From Clostridiales bacterium (GTDB taxonomy: Bacteria > Bacillota > Clostridia > Christensenellales > JAISNN01): a stretch of 56,318 bases of DNA. Below, in pieces: positions 32,762 through 40,855 of the stretch. The translations under genes were made by a program, and so were the position numbers. Under the pieces are notes generated by a model. That model saw only the letters and a program-made list of their open reading frames with translations. It was not told the origin of the DNA and made no database searches. Position 1 is the first letter of the stretch. Each line of letters starts with the position of its first letter. Where the stretch lies: assembly GCA_031289755.1 (NCBI GenBank), contig JAITOU010000017.1:1-56318 (forward strand), written 5' to 3'.

Positions 32762-34318
32762 ATGAAGATTGTATCGGACACACCGGCAAAGCATTCGATT
32801 TTCAAAGCCGTCGCGCTTGTCAGCGTTATATCGATAGTCACGCGCATTTTATCTTTTGTCTTTAAGATATATCTTTCGCGTGCGTTCGGCGCGGAAGCCG
32901 TAGGCTTGTATCAGATAGGGATATCGGTATTTTTTCTCTTTGCCGCGCTCTCGGCGTCGGGGCTGCCGCTTGTCGTTTCGCGAAAAATCGCCGAATTGAA
33001 CGGCGACAAAGCCAAAGAATTTTCTTTGATATCGTCGGCGATAATATTAGGCTTGGGGATTTGCGTGGCTATCATCGCGGCGTTCTTTGCATTTCCGCGC
33101 CTTTTCGACAAATTTTTTACGGACAAGCGCGTCATACCGCTCTTCAAAATCATGCTTCCGGCACTTTTTTCGACGACGGTATATTGCATAATACGCGGCT
33201 GGTTCTGGGGCAAAAAAAACTTCCTTGTCTTTGGCTTCACGGAATTATTAGAAGAAATTTTCAGGATAATTTTTTCGGTCTTGCTCGCCGGCGGAATGAT
33301 ATCGTCGATAAACGGCGCGCTCGGTATAGCGGCGGCTTTTTTGGTGTCCGACATAGCGGCGGCGACCGCGCTCTTTATCCTGTACATCACAAAAGGCGGC
33401 AAATTTTATAAGCCGCGCCATTTAAAAGAAACGGCAAAAGCGTCCGCTCCCGTCACCGCTATGCGCGTCTTCGGCAATATAATCGGCTCTCTTTCGGCTA
33501 TCATAATCCCCGCGCGGTTAGTCGCCGCCGGAATGGAAACGGGTGCTGCCACCGCCGAATTTGGACGCGTTTCGGGAATGGCGATACCGCTTTTGCTCGC
33601 GCCGCTTGCCGTCATCGGCTCTATCGCCGTCGTCCTGATACCCGAATTAGCGTCGGATTCGGCAGGCAAACGCTCCGCCGCCCTAAACAAAAAAATAAGT
33701 AAAGCTCTCTCCGCATCGATTTTGATATCGGGAATCTTTCTGTCGGTATATTTGCCGTTCGGCAAGGAAGTCGGAGAGATGCTCTACAACGACGCCGCCG
33801 CCGGACAATACCTGCAATATTCCGCGCTTCTTATGCTGCCTATCGGCATCAATCAGATAACGTCCACCGTTTTAAATTCTATCGGAGAAGAAAAAAAATC
33901 ATTTATAAATTTTATCGTCGGAACGTCAATCATGATTGTTCTCATTATAATTCTTCCAAAATACATCGGGATATTTGCCGTCGCCGCAGGCACGGGGGCT
34001 TGCTACATCGTCACTTGCTTTTTGAATATCCGCCTGCTCAAAAAAAACACGGCTCTTTCCCTGCAATTTGTCAGGACGGCGGCTCTCGTTCTCGCCTTTA
34101 CAGGACCTTGCGGCTTTATCGCCGTCTGGCTGCGCAATATAATGGCAAGCTACATTTCGGCGGCTGCGGCAACGGTAATCAATATGACCTTTGCCGCAAT
34201 CCTTTACCTTCTCTTTGTCTGGTGCTTTGACCTTGCCGACATCACGCCGCTTCTCGTCCGCAAAAAGAAATCCGTCAAAAAAATCGACGGATTTAAGCCT
34301 GCGGCGCAAAAGATATAA
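32762..34318 (+). CDS. MOP-family flippase, SpoVB/MurJ-like
   Basis: 518 residues with about 14 membrane segments, a polysaccharide/lipid II flippase of the SpoVB and MurJ group. It starts MKIVSDTPAKHSIFKAVALV; the segment SIVTRILSFVFKIYLSRAFG is the family signature. The ATG at 32762 is used rather than a TTG two codons earlier; no Shine-Dalgarno sequence precedes either. SpoVB acts in spore cortex synthesis and MurJ in growth; with sigK in the window SpoVB is favoured but not proven. Its 3' end (GFKPAAQKI) is the source of repeated fragments in the array downstream. Confidence 0.85.
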   Translation: MKIVSDTPAKHSIFKAVALVSVISIVTRILSFVFKIYLSRAFGAEAVGLYQIGISVFFLFAALSASGLPLVVSRKIAELNGDKAKEFSLISSAIILGLGICVAIIAAFFAFPRLFDKFFTDKRVIPLFKIMLPALFSTTVYCIIRGWFWGKKNFLVFGFTELLEEIFRIIFSVLLAGGMISSINGALGIAAAFLVSDIAAATALFILYITKGGKFYKPRHLKETAKASAPVTAMRVFGNIIGSLSAIIIPARLVAAGMETGAATAEFGRVSGMAIPLLLAPLAVIGSIAVVLIPELASDSAGKRSAALNKKISKALSASILISGIFLSVYLPFGKEVGEMLYNDAAAGQYLQYSALLMLPIGINQITSTVLNSIGEEKKSFINFIVGTSIMIVLIIILPKYIGIFAVAAGTGACYIVTCFLNIRLLKKNTALSLQFVRTAALVLAFTGPCGFIAVWLRNIMASYISAAAATVINMTFAAILYLLFVWCFDLADITPLLVRKKKSVKKIDGFKPAAQKI

Positions 34319-34354
34319 TGAATACGGGGGGTGTTCCATAACCAAAACATGGAT
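34286..34354. repeat. repeat R1: 3' end of the flippase gene plus following DNA
   Basis: About 69 bp covering the last flippase codons, the stop and TTCCATAACCAAAACATGGA (34334-34353). A close copy is at 37656-37723 and a shorter one at 35988-36025. Together they bound the DUF6273 units. Confidence 0.75.
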
Positions 34355-34445
34355 TTCCACCGTAGGGATAATTTGTTCTGCATGATTTTGGATAATCGTT
34401 ACTTGCTATATTATACCATATGCTTTTTAGATTTTTTAGATTAAT

Positions 34446-35846
34446 TTAAAGCCGGACGCGCACGCACGGGCGCACGCCTTCATTAATGCCGAGCACGTTG
34501 ATGTCAAAGATCTCGTTGTCGTGGCCGTCGACGGCACCATCGCTATGCACGCGAGCCGCAAAAGAAAAACCGCCGCTTAAAGTGATGTCTTTTAACCACC
34601 ACCAGCTGTTGTCTGCATAATCCTTGAATTGTCCTTTGTAGTTCGTCTTATTATCATCCACCGTAAATACATATAATTCGCAGCCGTCGTCTTTCTCTAT
34701 TCTTGCATACTCCGTTCCGTGTGTCGCACGGTTAATATTCACCGTGTTTCCGTTTATTTCGCTGTCCGACTTGAAAAACAATTGCTTTATCGCTTCTTCC
34801 ACGCTCAACAAAAACACTTTGTCGCCGTTGGCGGCTTTCTGTATCAGCTCTTTTTCTTCAGGCTTTTTAAAAGCCATTTCAAAGAACGACTCTTGACGCT
34901 CGCCGTCATAATAACTTCCTTGTCCCGTGCCGTTTAACCACTGACGTATGTCGCTTGTCTCCCAGCTGATTTCTTCGTCTTCTTCATCATGGTGATACTG
35001 TGCGCAATCCAATATGTACTCCGACATCAGTAATACCGTATCGTCGGAAGCTGTCCGTCCTAACTTTCGCCATAGTATCGGCTTATCTTCACCGTTCCAT
35101 TCATGCGGATAGCTGCCAAACGTATAATACTTTATGCCGGTTGTGTCGTATCTCGCATCTGCAGGAGCGGAAGCGGGCTTGATAATATCGGAAGCTTTGG
35201 GTGAATATGGCTGCGTTTGCGGAAGGGTTATAGGCGGTTTTGGTTCATCGGATTGAGTAGCCGTCGCAGGAGCTATTTTTTTAATTTCTCTGATTATCAC
35301 CTCTGTGCTTGTATCTATCTTATCGTCTGTATGCTGGTTAATACTTTTGACGGCGGTTTTGGTTTCTATGGAAAGCGTGCCTGCAAGGGCGTCGTTTACG
35401 ATTTGTACCAATTCTTTAAATATATTTTTTATCGTTGTTTGCATATCCGTAGTCAAGTCGTATTTACACAAATCGTTTATAAATTTGCTTATATCGTTAT
35501 CAATGGAATTTTTTACATATTTTATAAAATTAGCATAAAGGCAATTTTTGGGGGCTTTCTTTTTACTCAAAAGCAACTTCCCTTTCTTTTTTGCTCCGTC
35601 TGCGGTCTTAGCAAAAGCTTTGAGAATATCTTCTTTTTCCGAATATTTATCCAATATCTCTTGTACATCAGTGTTTATTTTTGTAGATACCGCCGCGTTG
35701 TCTTTGATAGCCTTTGCGGCATTACCGGCTCTTGACAGCAAGTCTATACCGACGCCGACAAAGGTCAGTCCCGGTACAACGGCTGCCGCAATTTTTACCG
35801 CTTCGTTAAGCAGTAGTAATACATCGTCTTTCTTTATCGTTGCCAT
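34446..35846 (-). CDS. DUF6273-like protein with variable C-terminus (copy 1)
   Basis: 466 residues from the ATG at 35846 (MATIKKDDVLLLL), which has AAAGGAG nine bases upstream. About 1-35 includes an amphipathic stretch (AAAVVPGLTFVGVGIDLLSRA). About 36-215 is a lysine-rich helical region, then a proline-rich linker (TLPQTQPYSPKASDIIKP). The C-terminal domain (about 250-466) starts KYYTFGSYP, has DIRQWLNGTGQGSYYDGER and WWWLKD and ends GVRPCVRVRL, as in DUF6273/FGE-like (C-type-lectin-like) domains. Function unknown. The copy at 36033-37469 has the same layout; they differ most between WWWLKD and GVRPC. Confidence 0.75.
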   Translation of the reverse strand: MATIKKDDVLLLLNEAVKIAAAVVPGLTFVGVGIDLLSRAGNAAKAIKDNAAVSTKINTDVQEILDKYSEKEDILKAFAKTADGAKKKGKLLLSKKKAPKNCLYANFIKYVKNSIDNDISKFINDLCKYDLTTDMQTTIKNIFKELVQIVNDALAGTLSIETKTAVKSINQHTDDKIDTSTEVIIREIKKIAPATATQSDEPKPPITLPQTQPYSPKASDIIKPASAPADARYDTTGIKYYTFGSYPHEWNGEDKPILWRKLGRTASDDTVLLMSEYILDCAQYHHDEEDEEISWETSDIRQWLNGTGQGSYYDGERQESFFEMAFKKPEEKELIQKAANGDKVFLLSVEEAIKQLFFKSDSEINGNTVNINRATHGTEYARIEKDDGCELYVFTVDDNKTNYKGQFKDYADNSWWWLKDITLSGGFSFAARVHSDGAVDGHDNEIFDINVLGINEGVRPCVRVRL

Positions 35847-35930
35847 TGCTTTAAGCTCCTTTGGTATCTCTTTTGCTTTTTTAATGTCAAAACCGTATCT
35901 CTCGGCAAATTCTATTGTGTTTCTGCATAG

Positions 35931-35959
35931 ATTATAATACAAAATGCGTCTAAATGCAA
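35931..35959 (-). promoter_or_regulatory. promoter of DUF6273 copy 1
   Basis: TTGCAT (35954-35959), 17 bp, TATAAT (35931-35936) on the minus strand. Nearly identical promoters are at 37602-37630 and 37867-37895. The leader is about 80 nt. Confidence 0.75.
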
Positions 35960-35977
35960 TAACTTTTTGTGTTTTTT

Positions 35978-36025
35978 AAAAAAACCGACTTCTTAAAGCC
36001 TGCGGCGCATAAGATATAACTGACT
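35978..36025. repeat. repeat R2: internal flippase 3' end remnant
   Basis: Holds TTAAAGCCTGCGGCGCATAA and GATATAA, which still reads as the last codons KPAAxKI-stop of the flippase, though no flippase gene precedes it. It separates the two DUF6273 units. Confidence 0.7.
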
Positions 36026-36032
36026 TGATTTT

Positions 36033-37469
36033 TTATTTTTTAGATTTCTTGGATTGATTTGTAAGCCGGACGCACACGCACGGGCGCACGCCGCCGTCGT
36101 CGCTTACGCTGTCGTCGTCGCTGATACCGGGGTCGTAGACCTCACCGTCGTCATACACGTTAGCCGCCCGAGTCCAACCGCCGATAAAACGGGCGTCTTT
36201 TAACCACCACCAGCTATTGCCAACGTAATCCTTAAATAGACCTTTAAATTCCGTCCTATTCTGTTCCGCCGTAAACACATTTAATTTGCAGCCGTAGTCT
36301 TTTTTTGCTTTTGCGTATTCAGTTCCGTGTGTCGCTCGGTTAATGTTCACCGTGCATCCGCGTATGTCGCCGTCCGCCTTGAAATGCAATTCCTTTATCG
36401 CTTCTTCCACGCTCAACAAAAACACTTTGTCACCGTTGGCGGCTTTCTGTATCAGCTTTTTTTCTTTCGGCTTTTGAAACGCCGTCTCAAAAAACGACCT
36501 TTTTCGCTCGCCGTCATAATAACTTCCTTGTCCCGTGCCGTTTAACCACTGACGTATGTCGCTTGTCTCCCAGCTGATTTCTTCTTCTTCTTCATCATCG
36601 TGATACTGTGCGCAATCCAATATGTACTCCGACATCAGTAATACCGTACCGTCAGGCTCTGTCTCCCCTAACTTCCGCCATAGTATCTCTTTACTCTCGC
36701 CGTTCTTTCCTTGCGGATAGCTGCCAAACGTATAATATTTTATGCCGGTTGTGTCGTATCTCGCATCCGAAGGAGCGGAAGCCGGCTTGATAATATCGGA
36801 AGCTTTGGGTGAATATGCCGGCGTTTGCGGAAGGGCTATAATCGTTTGACCTTGAACGGATTGAACGGCCGCCGCAGGAGCTATACTGTCCGATTTTTTG
36901 AGTATCTCGTTGCCTTTGTCAAGTATCTTGTCTGTGCTTTGCTCCGCCACTCCCGTTGTAGTCATGACGGCGGCTTTGTCCGCTTGGGAAAGCGTACCGG
37001 CAACGGCTTCGTTCACGACGTTTGCCAAGCCGTCAAATATTTCTTTTATCGTTGTTTGCATATCCGAAGTCAAGCCGTATTCAGGCAAATCGTTTATAAA
37101 GCCGTCTATATCGTTCTTAACGGATTTTTTCACATATTCTATAAAATCAGTATAAAGGCAACCTTTTGTGGTTTTCTTTTTAATTGAAAATGCTTTCTTT
37201 TTATTATTCTTTCCGTCGGCGGTCTTAAAAAAAGCTGCGGCAATCTTTTCCGCTTCGTCTTTTTGATATTTCTCCAATATACCTTGTACCGCAGTGTTTA
37301 TATTTGTCGATACCGCCGTTTTTTCTTTGCTATCACTTATACTCTCTCCGGCTCTTGACAGCAAGTCTATACCGACGCCGACAAATGACAGTCCCGGTAC
37401 AGCGGCCGCCGCCAATTTCATTGCGTCGGTAATCATTAAAAGTACATCGCTTTTATTTATCCTTGCCAT
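36033..37469 (-). CDS. DUF6273-like protein with variable C-terminus (copy 2)
   Basis: 478 residues, start ATG 37469 with TAGGAG. Same plan as copy 1: MARINKSDVLLMI, AAAAVPGLSFVGVGIDLLSR, lysine-rich helical region with SDMQTTIKEIFDGLANVVNE, proline-rich linker (ALPQTPAYSPKASDIIKP), then the DUF6273-like domain (KYYTFGSYPQ ... SDIRQWLNGTGQGSYYDGER ... WWWLKD ... GVRPCVCVRL). It has a 12-residue tail (TNQSKKSKK at the end) that copy 1 lacks. No signal peptide or clear membrane segment. Function unknown; a display or ligand-binding role is inferred only from the fold type and variability. Confidence 0.75.
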   Translation of the reverse strand: MARINKSDVLLMITDAMKLAAAAVPGLSFVGVGIDLLSRAGESISDSKEKTAVSTNINTAVQGILEKYQKDEAEKIAAAFFKTADGKNNKKKAFSIKKKTTKGCLYTDFIEYVKKSVKNDIDGFINDLPEYGLTSDMQTTIKEIFDGLANVVNEAVAGTLSQADKAAVMTTTGVAEQSTDKILDKGNEILKKSDSIAPAAAVQSVQGQTIIALPQTPAYSPKASDIIKPASAPSDARYDTTGIKYYTFGSYPQGKNGESKEILWRKLGETEPDGTVLLMSEYILDCAQYHDDEEEEEISWETSDIRQWLNGTGQGSYYDGERKRSFFETAFQKPKEKKLIQKAANGDKVFLLSVEEAIKELHFKADGDIRGCTVNINRATHGTEYAKAKKDYGCKLNVFTAEQNRTEFKGLFKDYVGNSWWWLKDARFIGGWTRAANVYDDGEVYDPGISDDDSVSDDGGVRPCVCVRLTNQSKKSKK

Positions 37470-37601
37470 TGCTTTAAGCTCCTAACGGTTATATCTTTTG
37501 CTTTTTTAATGTCGAAACCGTATTTCTCGGCAAATTATATCGAAGTATCGAGCAAATCTTTTTGCGTCTGCCGTATTTTGCAAAATTGCGTTTCTGCATA
37601 G

Positions 37602-37630
37602 ATTATAATACAAAATACTTCTAAATGCAA
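37602..37630 (-). promoter_or_regulatory. promoter of DUF6273 copy 2
   Basis: TTGCAT (37625-37630), 17 bp, TATAAT (37602-37607) on the minus strand, the same sequence context as copy 1 (CATAGATTATAATACAAAAT on the plus strand). The leader is about 125 nt. Confidence 0.75.
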
Positions 37631-37655
37631 TAACTTTTTGTGTTAAAAAAAGACC

Positions 37656-37723
37656 ACAGATTTAAACCTGCGGCGCAGACAAATAATTAATACGGGGTTT
37701 TGTTCCATAACCAAAACATGGAT
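37656..37723. repeat. repeat R3: outer copy of R1
   Basis: About 85 percent the same as 34286-34354 by eye, including TTCCATAACCAAAACATGGA (37702-37721). It ends directly at the palindromic element 37730-37808. Confidence 0.75.
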
Positions 37724-37729
37724 TGACGA

Positions 37730-37808
37730 TGTAGGGGCGCCGCTTGCTGCGCCCGTTTTATCGGGGTACGTTAATACGGATTCGGGCGCAGCAAGCGGCA
37801 CCCCTACA
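37730..37808. repeat. palindromic repeat element (family C, GGGGCGCCGCTTGCTGCGCC type)
   Basis: 26-bp arms: TGTAGGGGCGCCGCTTGCTG continuing to CGCCCG (37730-37755) and its reverse complement at 37783-37808 with one mismatch. The loop is about 27 bp. The same arm occurs at 48610-48634 and 48750-48774. It belongs to the mosaic of GTAGGGGCG repeats seen at 40006-40165 and at the right contig end. Confidence 0.85.
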
Positions 37809-37866
37809 AGAGATAATCGTTAATTTTCGGGGGAAGCGTTTTTTGCAAAATTGCGTTTCTGCATAG

Positions 37867-37895
37867 ATTATAATACAAAATGCGTCTAATTGCAA
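37867..37895 (-). promoter_or_regulatory. orphan third copy of the DUF6273 promoter
   Basis: TTGCAA (37890-37895), 17 bp, TATAAT (37867-37872), with the same flanks as the other two promoters, but no gene follows: the reading direction meets the palindrome at 37808 and R3. It is followed on the right (37912-37941) by a decayed R2-like piece (ACCGACTTCTCAAAGGTTGC). The remainder of the 37470-38044 gap is AT-rich with no ORF. Confidence 0.7.
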
Positions 37896-38009
37896 TAACT
37901 TTCCGTATCTTTTAAACAAAACCGACTTCTCAAAGGTTGCGTTTTTTTATTATTTAGATACTTTAATAAAAGTTTTTTAAAAGAAAATTCATCTCGTCAT
38001 ATATTTTTA

Positions 38010-38038
38010 TTTTAAATAAGCCGAAAATTTGATATAAT
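38010..38038 (+). promoter_or_regulatory. asnS: promoter of asnS, predicted leaderless
   Basis: Perfect -10 TATAAT (38033-38038); the -35 position has only TTTTAA. The expected +1 is 38045, the A of the asnS ATG. No Shine-Dalgarno sequence precedes it. Confidence 0.6.
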
Positions 38039-38044
38039 ATAAAT

Positions 38045-39436
38045 ATGAAAAGAACGACTATAAAACAGCTTTACGACAATAAGCTTTTAAAAAACGGCGA
38101 TACCGTCACGGTATCGGGCTGGGTGCGTTCACTCCGTGCGTCCAAAGCCTTCGGCTTTATCGCTCTGAACGACGGCTCATGCTTCAAAAATTGCCAGATA
38201 GTATTTGACGGCGGCATAGACAATTTTGAAACCGTCGGTAAACAAAATATCGGCGCGGCTCTCTCCGTCTGCGGCAAAATCGTCCTTACGCCGGACAACA
38301 AACAGCCGTTCGAGCTTTCTGCGGAAAGTATCGCCGTCGAAGGCGCGTCCGACCCGGAATATCCCATTCAAAAAAAGAAGCATTCCTTTGAGTTTTTGAG
38401 AGAAAAGGCGTATCTCCGTCCGCGCACAAACACCTTCGGCGCGGTATTCCGCATAAGAAGCCAAACGGCTTTTGCCATTCACAAATTTTTTAACGAAAGG
38501 GGTTTCGTCTACGTTCACACCCCTATCATCACGTCGAGCGACTGCGAAGGCGCGGGCGCGATGTTTAAGGTGACGGCGTTCGACATCGACAAGCCGCCGC
38601 GCTCGAAGGACGGCACGATAGATTTTGACAAGGATTTTTTTGGGAAAGCGGCAAATCTCACGGTGAGCGGTCAGCTCAACGTCGAAACGTTCGCTATGGC
38701 ATATGCCAACGTCTACACCTTCGGCCCGACATTCAGAGCCGAGATATCCAATACGGCGCGGCACGCCGCAGAATTTTGGATGATAGAGCCGGAAATAGCC
38801 TTTGCCGACCTGAACGACGACATGAATCTCGCGGAAGACATGGTCAAATACGTCATAAATCATATCCGTCAAACCTGCCCCGACGAGCTTGACTTCCTGA
38901 ACGAAACCGCCGACGGCAATCTCATCGGACGGCTTGACAATATCTCCGAGAGCGTTTTTGAAAGGCTGTCATATACCGACGCCGTCGCCCTTCTCAAAAA
39001 GAGCGGCAAAAGCTTTGAATACCCCGTCGAGTGGGGGCTTGACCTGCAATCGGAGCATGAACGCTATATCACCGAAGAAGTATTCAAAAAACCCGTCTTT
39101 CTCACCGATTATCCCAAGGATATCAAGGCGTTTTATATGCGCCTGAACGACGACGGCAAAACCGTAGCGGCGGCAGACCTTCTCGTCGCCGGCATAGGCG
39201 AATTGATAGGCGGCAGTCAGCGCGAAGAGCGGCTCGACGCCTTGACCGCACGCATGAAAGCCATGAACCTGAACGCCGACGATTACGGCTGGTATCTCGA
39301 CCTAAGACGCTACGGCGGCTGCAAACACGCAGGCTTCGGACTCGGCTTCGAGAGAATGATTATGCTTCTCACGGGGATAACGAATATCCGCGACGTCACG
39401 CCCTTTCCGAGAACGTTTAATAATTTAAGTTATTAA
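38045..39436 (+). CDS. asnS: asparaginyl-tRNA synthetase
   Basis: Class IIb synthetase charging tRNA-Asn. 463 residues, normal length. N-terminal OB-fold anticodon domain ([20 protein letters not shown], about 20-39). Class II motif 2 is [24 protein letters not shown] and motif 3 is [16 protein letters not shown] (about 434-449). [12 protein letters not shown] is the typical AsnRS stretch. ATG at 38045, with a -10 box ending six bases before it. Stand-alone gene pointing away from the DUF6273 array. Confidence 0.96.
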   Translation: MKRTTIKQLYDNKLLKNGDTVTVSGWVRSLRASKAFGFIALNDGSCFKNCQIVFDGGIDNFETVGKQNIGAALSVCGKIVLTPDNKQPFELSAESIAVEGASDPEYPIQKKKHSFEFLREKAYLRPRTNTFGAVFRIRSQTAFAIHKFFNERGFVYVHTPIITSSDCEGAGAMFKVTAFDIDKPPRSKDGTIDFDKDFFGKAANLTVSGQLNVETFAMAYANVYTFGPTFRAEISNTARHAAEFWMIEPEIAFADLNDDMNLAEDMVKYVINHIRQTCPDELDFLNETADGNLIGRLDNISESVFERLSYTDAVALLKKSGKSFEYPVEWGLDLQSEHERYITEEVFKKPVFLTDYPKDIKAFYMRLNDDGKTVAAADLLVAGIGELIGGSQREERLDALTARMKAMNLNADDYGWYLDLRRYGGCKHAGFGLGFERMIMLLTGITNIRDVTPFPRTFNNLSY

Positions 39437-39501
39437 CGCCGCGCTAACGTTCTTTCGTTTTTTTAAATCGAGTATCGAATTTTATTAATTTCATTCGGGG
39501 T

Positions 39502-39530
39502 TTGATTTTTGCTTTTAAATGTGGTAGAAT
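39502..39530 (+). promoter_or_regulatory. promoter of the small membrane gene, predicted leaderless
   Basis: TTGATT (39502-39507), 17 bp, TAGAAT (39525-39530). The expected +1 is 39537, the A of the ATG. No Shine-Dalgarno sequence. Confidence 0.65.
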
Positions 39531-39536
39531 ATCGCT

Positions 39537-39992
39537 ATGCAAATACTAAAATCTCCGCATAGACAACTTAAAATATTTTGTTTCGTCGTTTTGAGCGCAA
39601 GTGTATTGACTCAATTTATCATAGCAATACTTGCTTTTTTTGGAATGTATCAATTTATCGCGCATATTGTCGGTATCGTTTGCTTCTTGCTTTTCTCAAT
39701 CATTTTGAACGCTTCGCAATTTCTCGAATTTCGCGGAATGCAAAGCGTCGGCAAGCAAGAAAAATATGAGCTTTACTTGAAAACCCTAAAAGCAAATGTT
39801 GTATTTTGTTTTTCCGCCTTGCTTACAGTTATCTTGTTGATTATTTTGTTCTGTCTTGCACGGCAATTTATTGTTTTAATCTTTTACGTCCCGTTGATAG
39901 CACAAGCATCGTTTATATCGTTTTTCAGGCTTTACGATTTTAATAAATCAAAAAAGTCGGGCAAGATTTTTTGTTCAACTACAAAACTTTGA
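39537..39992 (+). CDS. small four-segment membrane protein, unknown
   Basis: 151 residues beginning MQILKSPHRQLK, with hydrophobic segments at about 13-36 (IFCFVVLSASVLTQFIIAIL), 39-58 (FIAHIVGIVCFLLFSIIL), 88-108 (VVFCFSALLTVILLIILFC) and 112-132 (FIVLIFYVPLIAQASFISFF). Between segments 2 and 3 is a charged loop (EFRGMQSVGKQEKYELYLK). The tail is basic. I recognise no family. It is a single-gene unit between asnS and a repeat cluster. Confidence 0.6.
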   Translation: MQILKSPHRQLKIFCFVVLSASVLTQFIIAILAFFGMYQFIAHIVGIVCFLLFSIILNASQFLEFRGMQSVGKQEKYELYLKTLKANVVFCFSALLTVILLIILFCLARQFIVLIFYVPLIAQASFISFFRLYDFNKSKKSGKIFCSTTKL

Positions 39993-40005
39993 AAAAGTAA
40001 ATTAC

Positions 40006-40165
40006 GCAGGGGCGGATTCCATATCCGCCCGATGTTTGGGTTGTGGAGCATATCGGGCGACCGCATAGGGTCGCCCCTACACTCTGTTCGTAATATAGTT
40101 TATAGGACTAATCTATTGGTGTCCGTTCTGATATCGAAACGGGCGGATATGGAATCCGCCCCTAC
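40006..40165. repeat. nested palindromic repeat (GTAGGGGCGGATTCCATATCCGCCC type)
   Basis: Outer arms GCAGGGGCGGATTCCATATC plus CGCCCG (40006-40031) and their reverse complement (40140-40165). Inside lies a half element CGGGCGACCGCATAGGGTCG plus CCCCTAC (40054-40080) and a family A arm TTATAGGACTAATCTATT (40100-40117, in TTTATAGGACTAATCTATTG). So three repeat types are stacked in the 317-bp gap 39993-40309, with no gene. Confidence 0.8.
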
Positions 40166-40219
40166 ACAAATATAGATTTTAAAACGATAGTTTTTTTACA
40201 AAATATTTTTTTATAAACA

Positions 40220-40275
40220 AAAAAAGCGTCGGCGCAAATACCGCTATATGCAGTACAAGGCTGACGCTTGTTTTT
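40220..40275 (-). terminator. terminator of the coaD/coiled-coil operon
   Basis: AAGCGTC (40224-40230) pairs with GACGCTT (40263-40269) and pairing extends inward with a wobble. On the minus strand a run of seven T follows. 40 bp beyond the coiled-coil gene stop. Confidence 0.65.
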
Positions 40276-40309
40276 TCGGGGGGGGCGGCGCGAGTGATAC
40301 CGAAAAAGC

Positions 40310-40798
40310 CTACTGTTCTTCTTCGGGGGCGGCGGCAAGCGGAACGTATTGCTTTAACAATTCGCCGCTCAATACTTCCCTGTTGTTTCTCACAATGTTG
40401 AGATGATTGACAAGCGCGCTTTCGGTGGCGGAAAGGAGCGCGTCTATGCGCCTTTTGGTATCCGTTTCGATATTATATGCCTTGTTGTCCGCGTCTTCGA
40501 GTATAAGGCGCGCTTCGTTTTCGGCTTGCGTGGTGATGTAGGCGGTGCTGACGAGATAATCGGCGGTTTCTTGTGCCTGCTGTATTCTCTTTAAGGAAAG
40601 CTCGTTGGCTTCTTGAAGGATACGCGCTTCATTTTTTAGGGTATTCTCCGCCTCTCTGACGACGTCGGGTAAGTCGGTTCTGAACGACTCTATGAGCGAC
40701 AAAATCCTTTCTTTATTTATGAGAGTAAAACCGAAAAGCTTTTTACCTTTTGCAATTTCGTCTTCGAGTTCGAGAATTATCGATTCTAATTTATCCAT
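40310..40798 (-). CDS. coiled-coil protein of the coaD cluster, unknown function
   Basis: 162 residues, almost all helical: MDKLESIILELEDEIAKGKK, then NKERILSLIESFRTDLPDVV and a long Ala/Glu/Lys heptad region (RILQEANELSLKRIQQAQET). It resembles in layout the coiled-coil proteins often annotated as ATPase or DivIVA-like next to coaD in Clostridia; no nucleotide-binding motif is visible, so ATPase is not supported. Start ATG with AAGGAG, 57 bp after coaD. Confidence 0.7.
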   Translation of the reverse strand: MDKLESIILELEDEIAKGKKLFGFTLINKERILSLIESFRTDLPDVVREAENTLKNEARILQEANELSLKRIQQAQETADYLVSTAYITTQAENEARLILEDADNKAYNIETDTKRRIDALLSATESALVNHLNIVRNNREVLSGELLKQYVPLAAAPEEEQ

Positions 40799-40855
40799 TT
40801 TTGTTTCTCCTTTTTGATTATATTGCCGTATTTTAGATGAAAAACCGCCGTTTCT

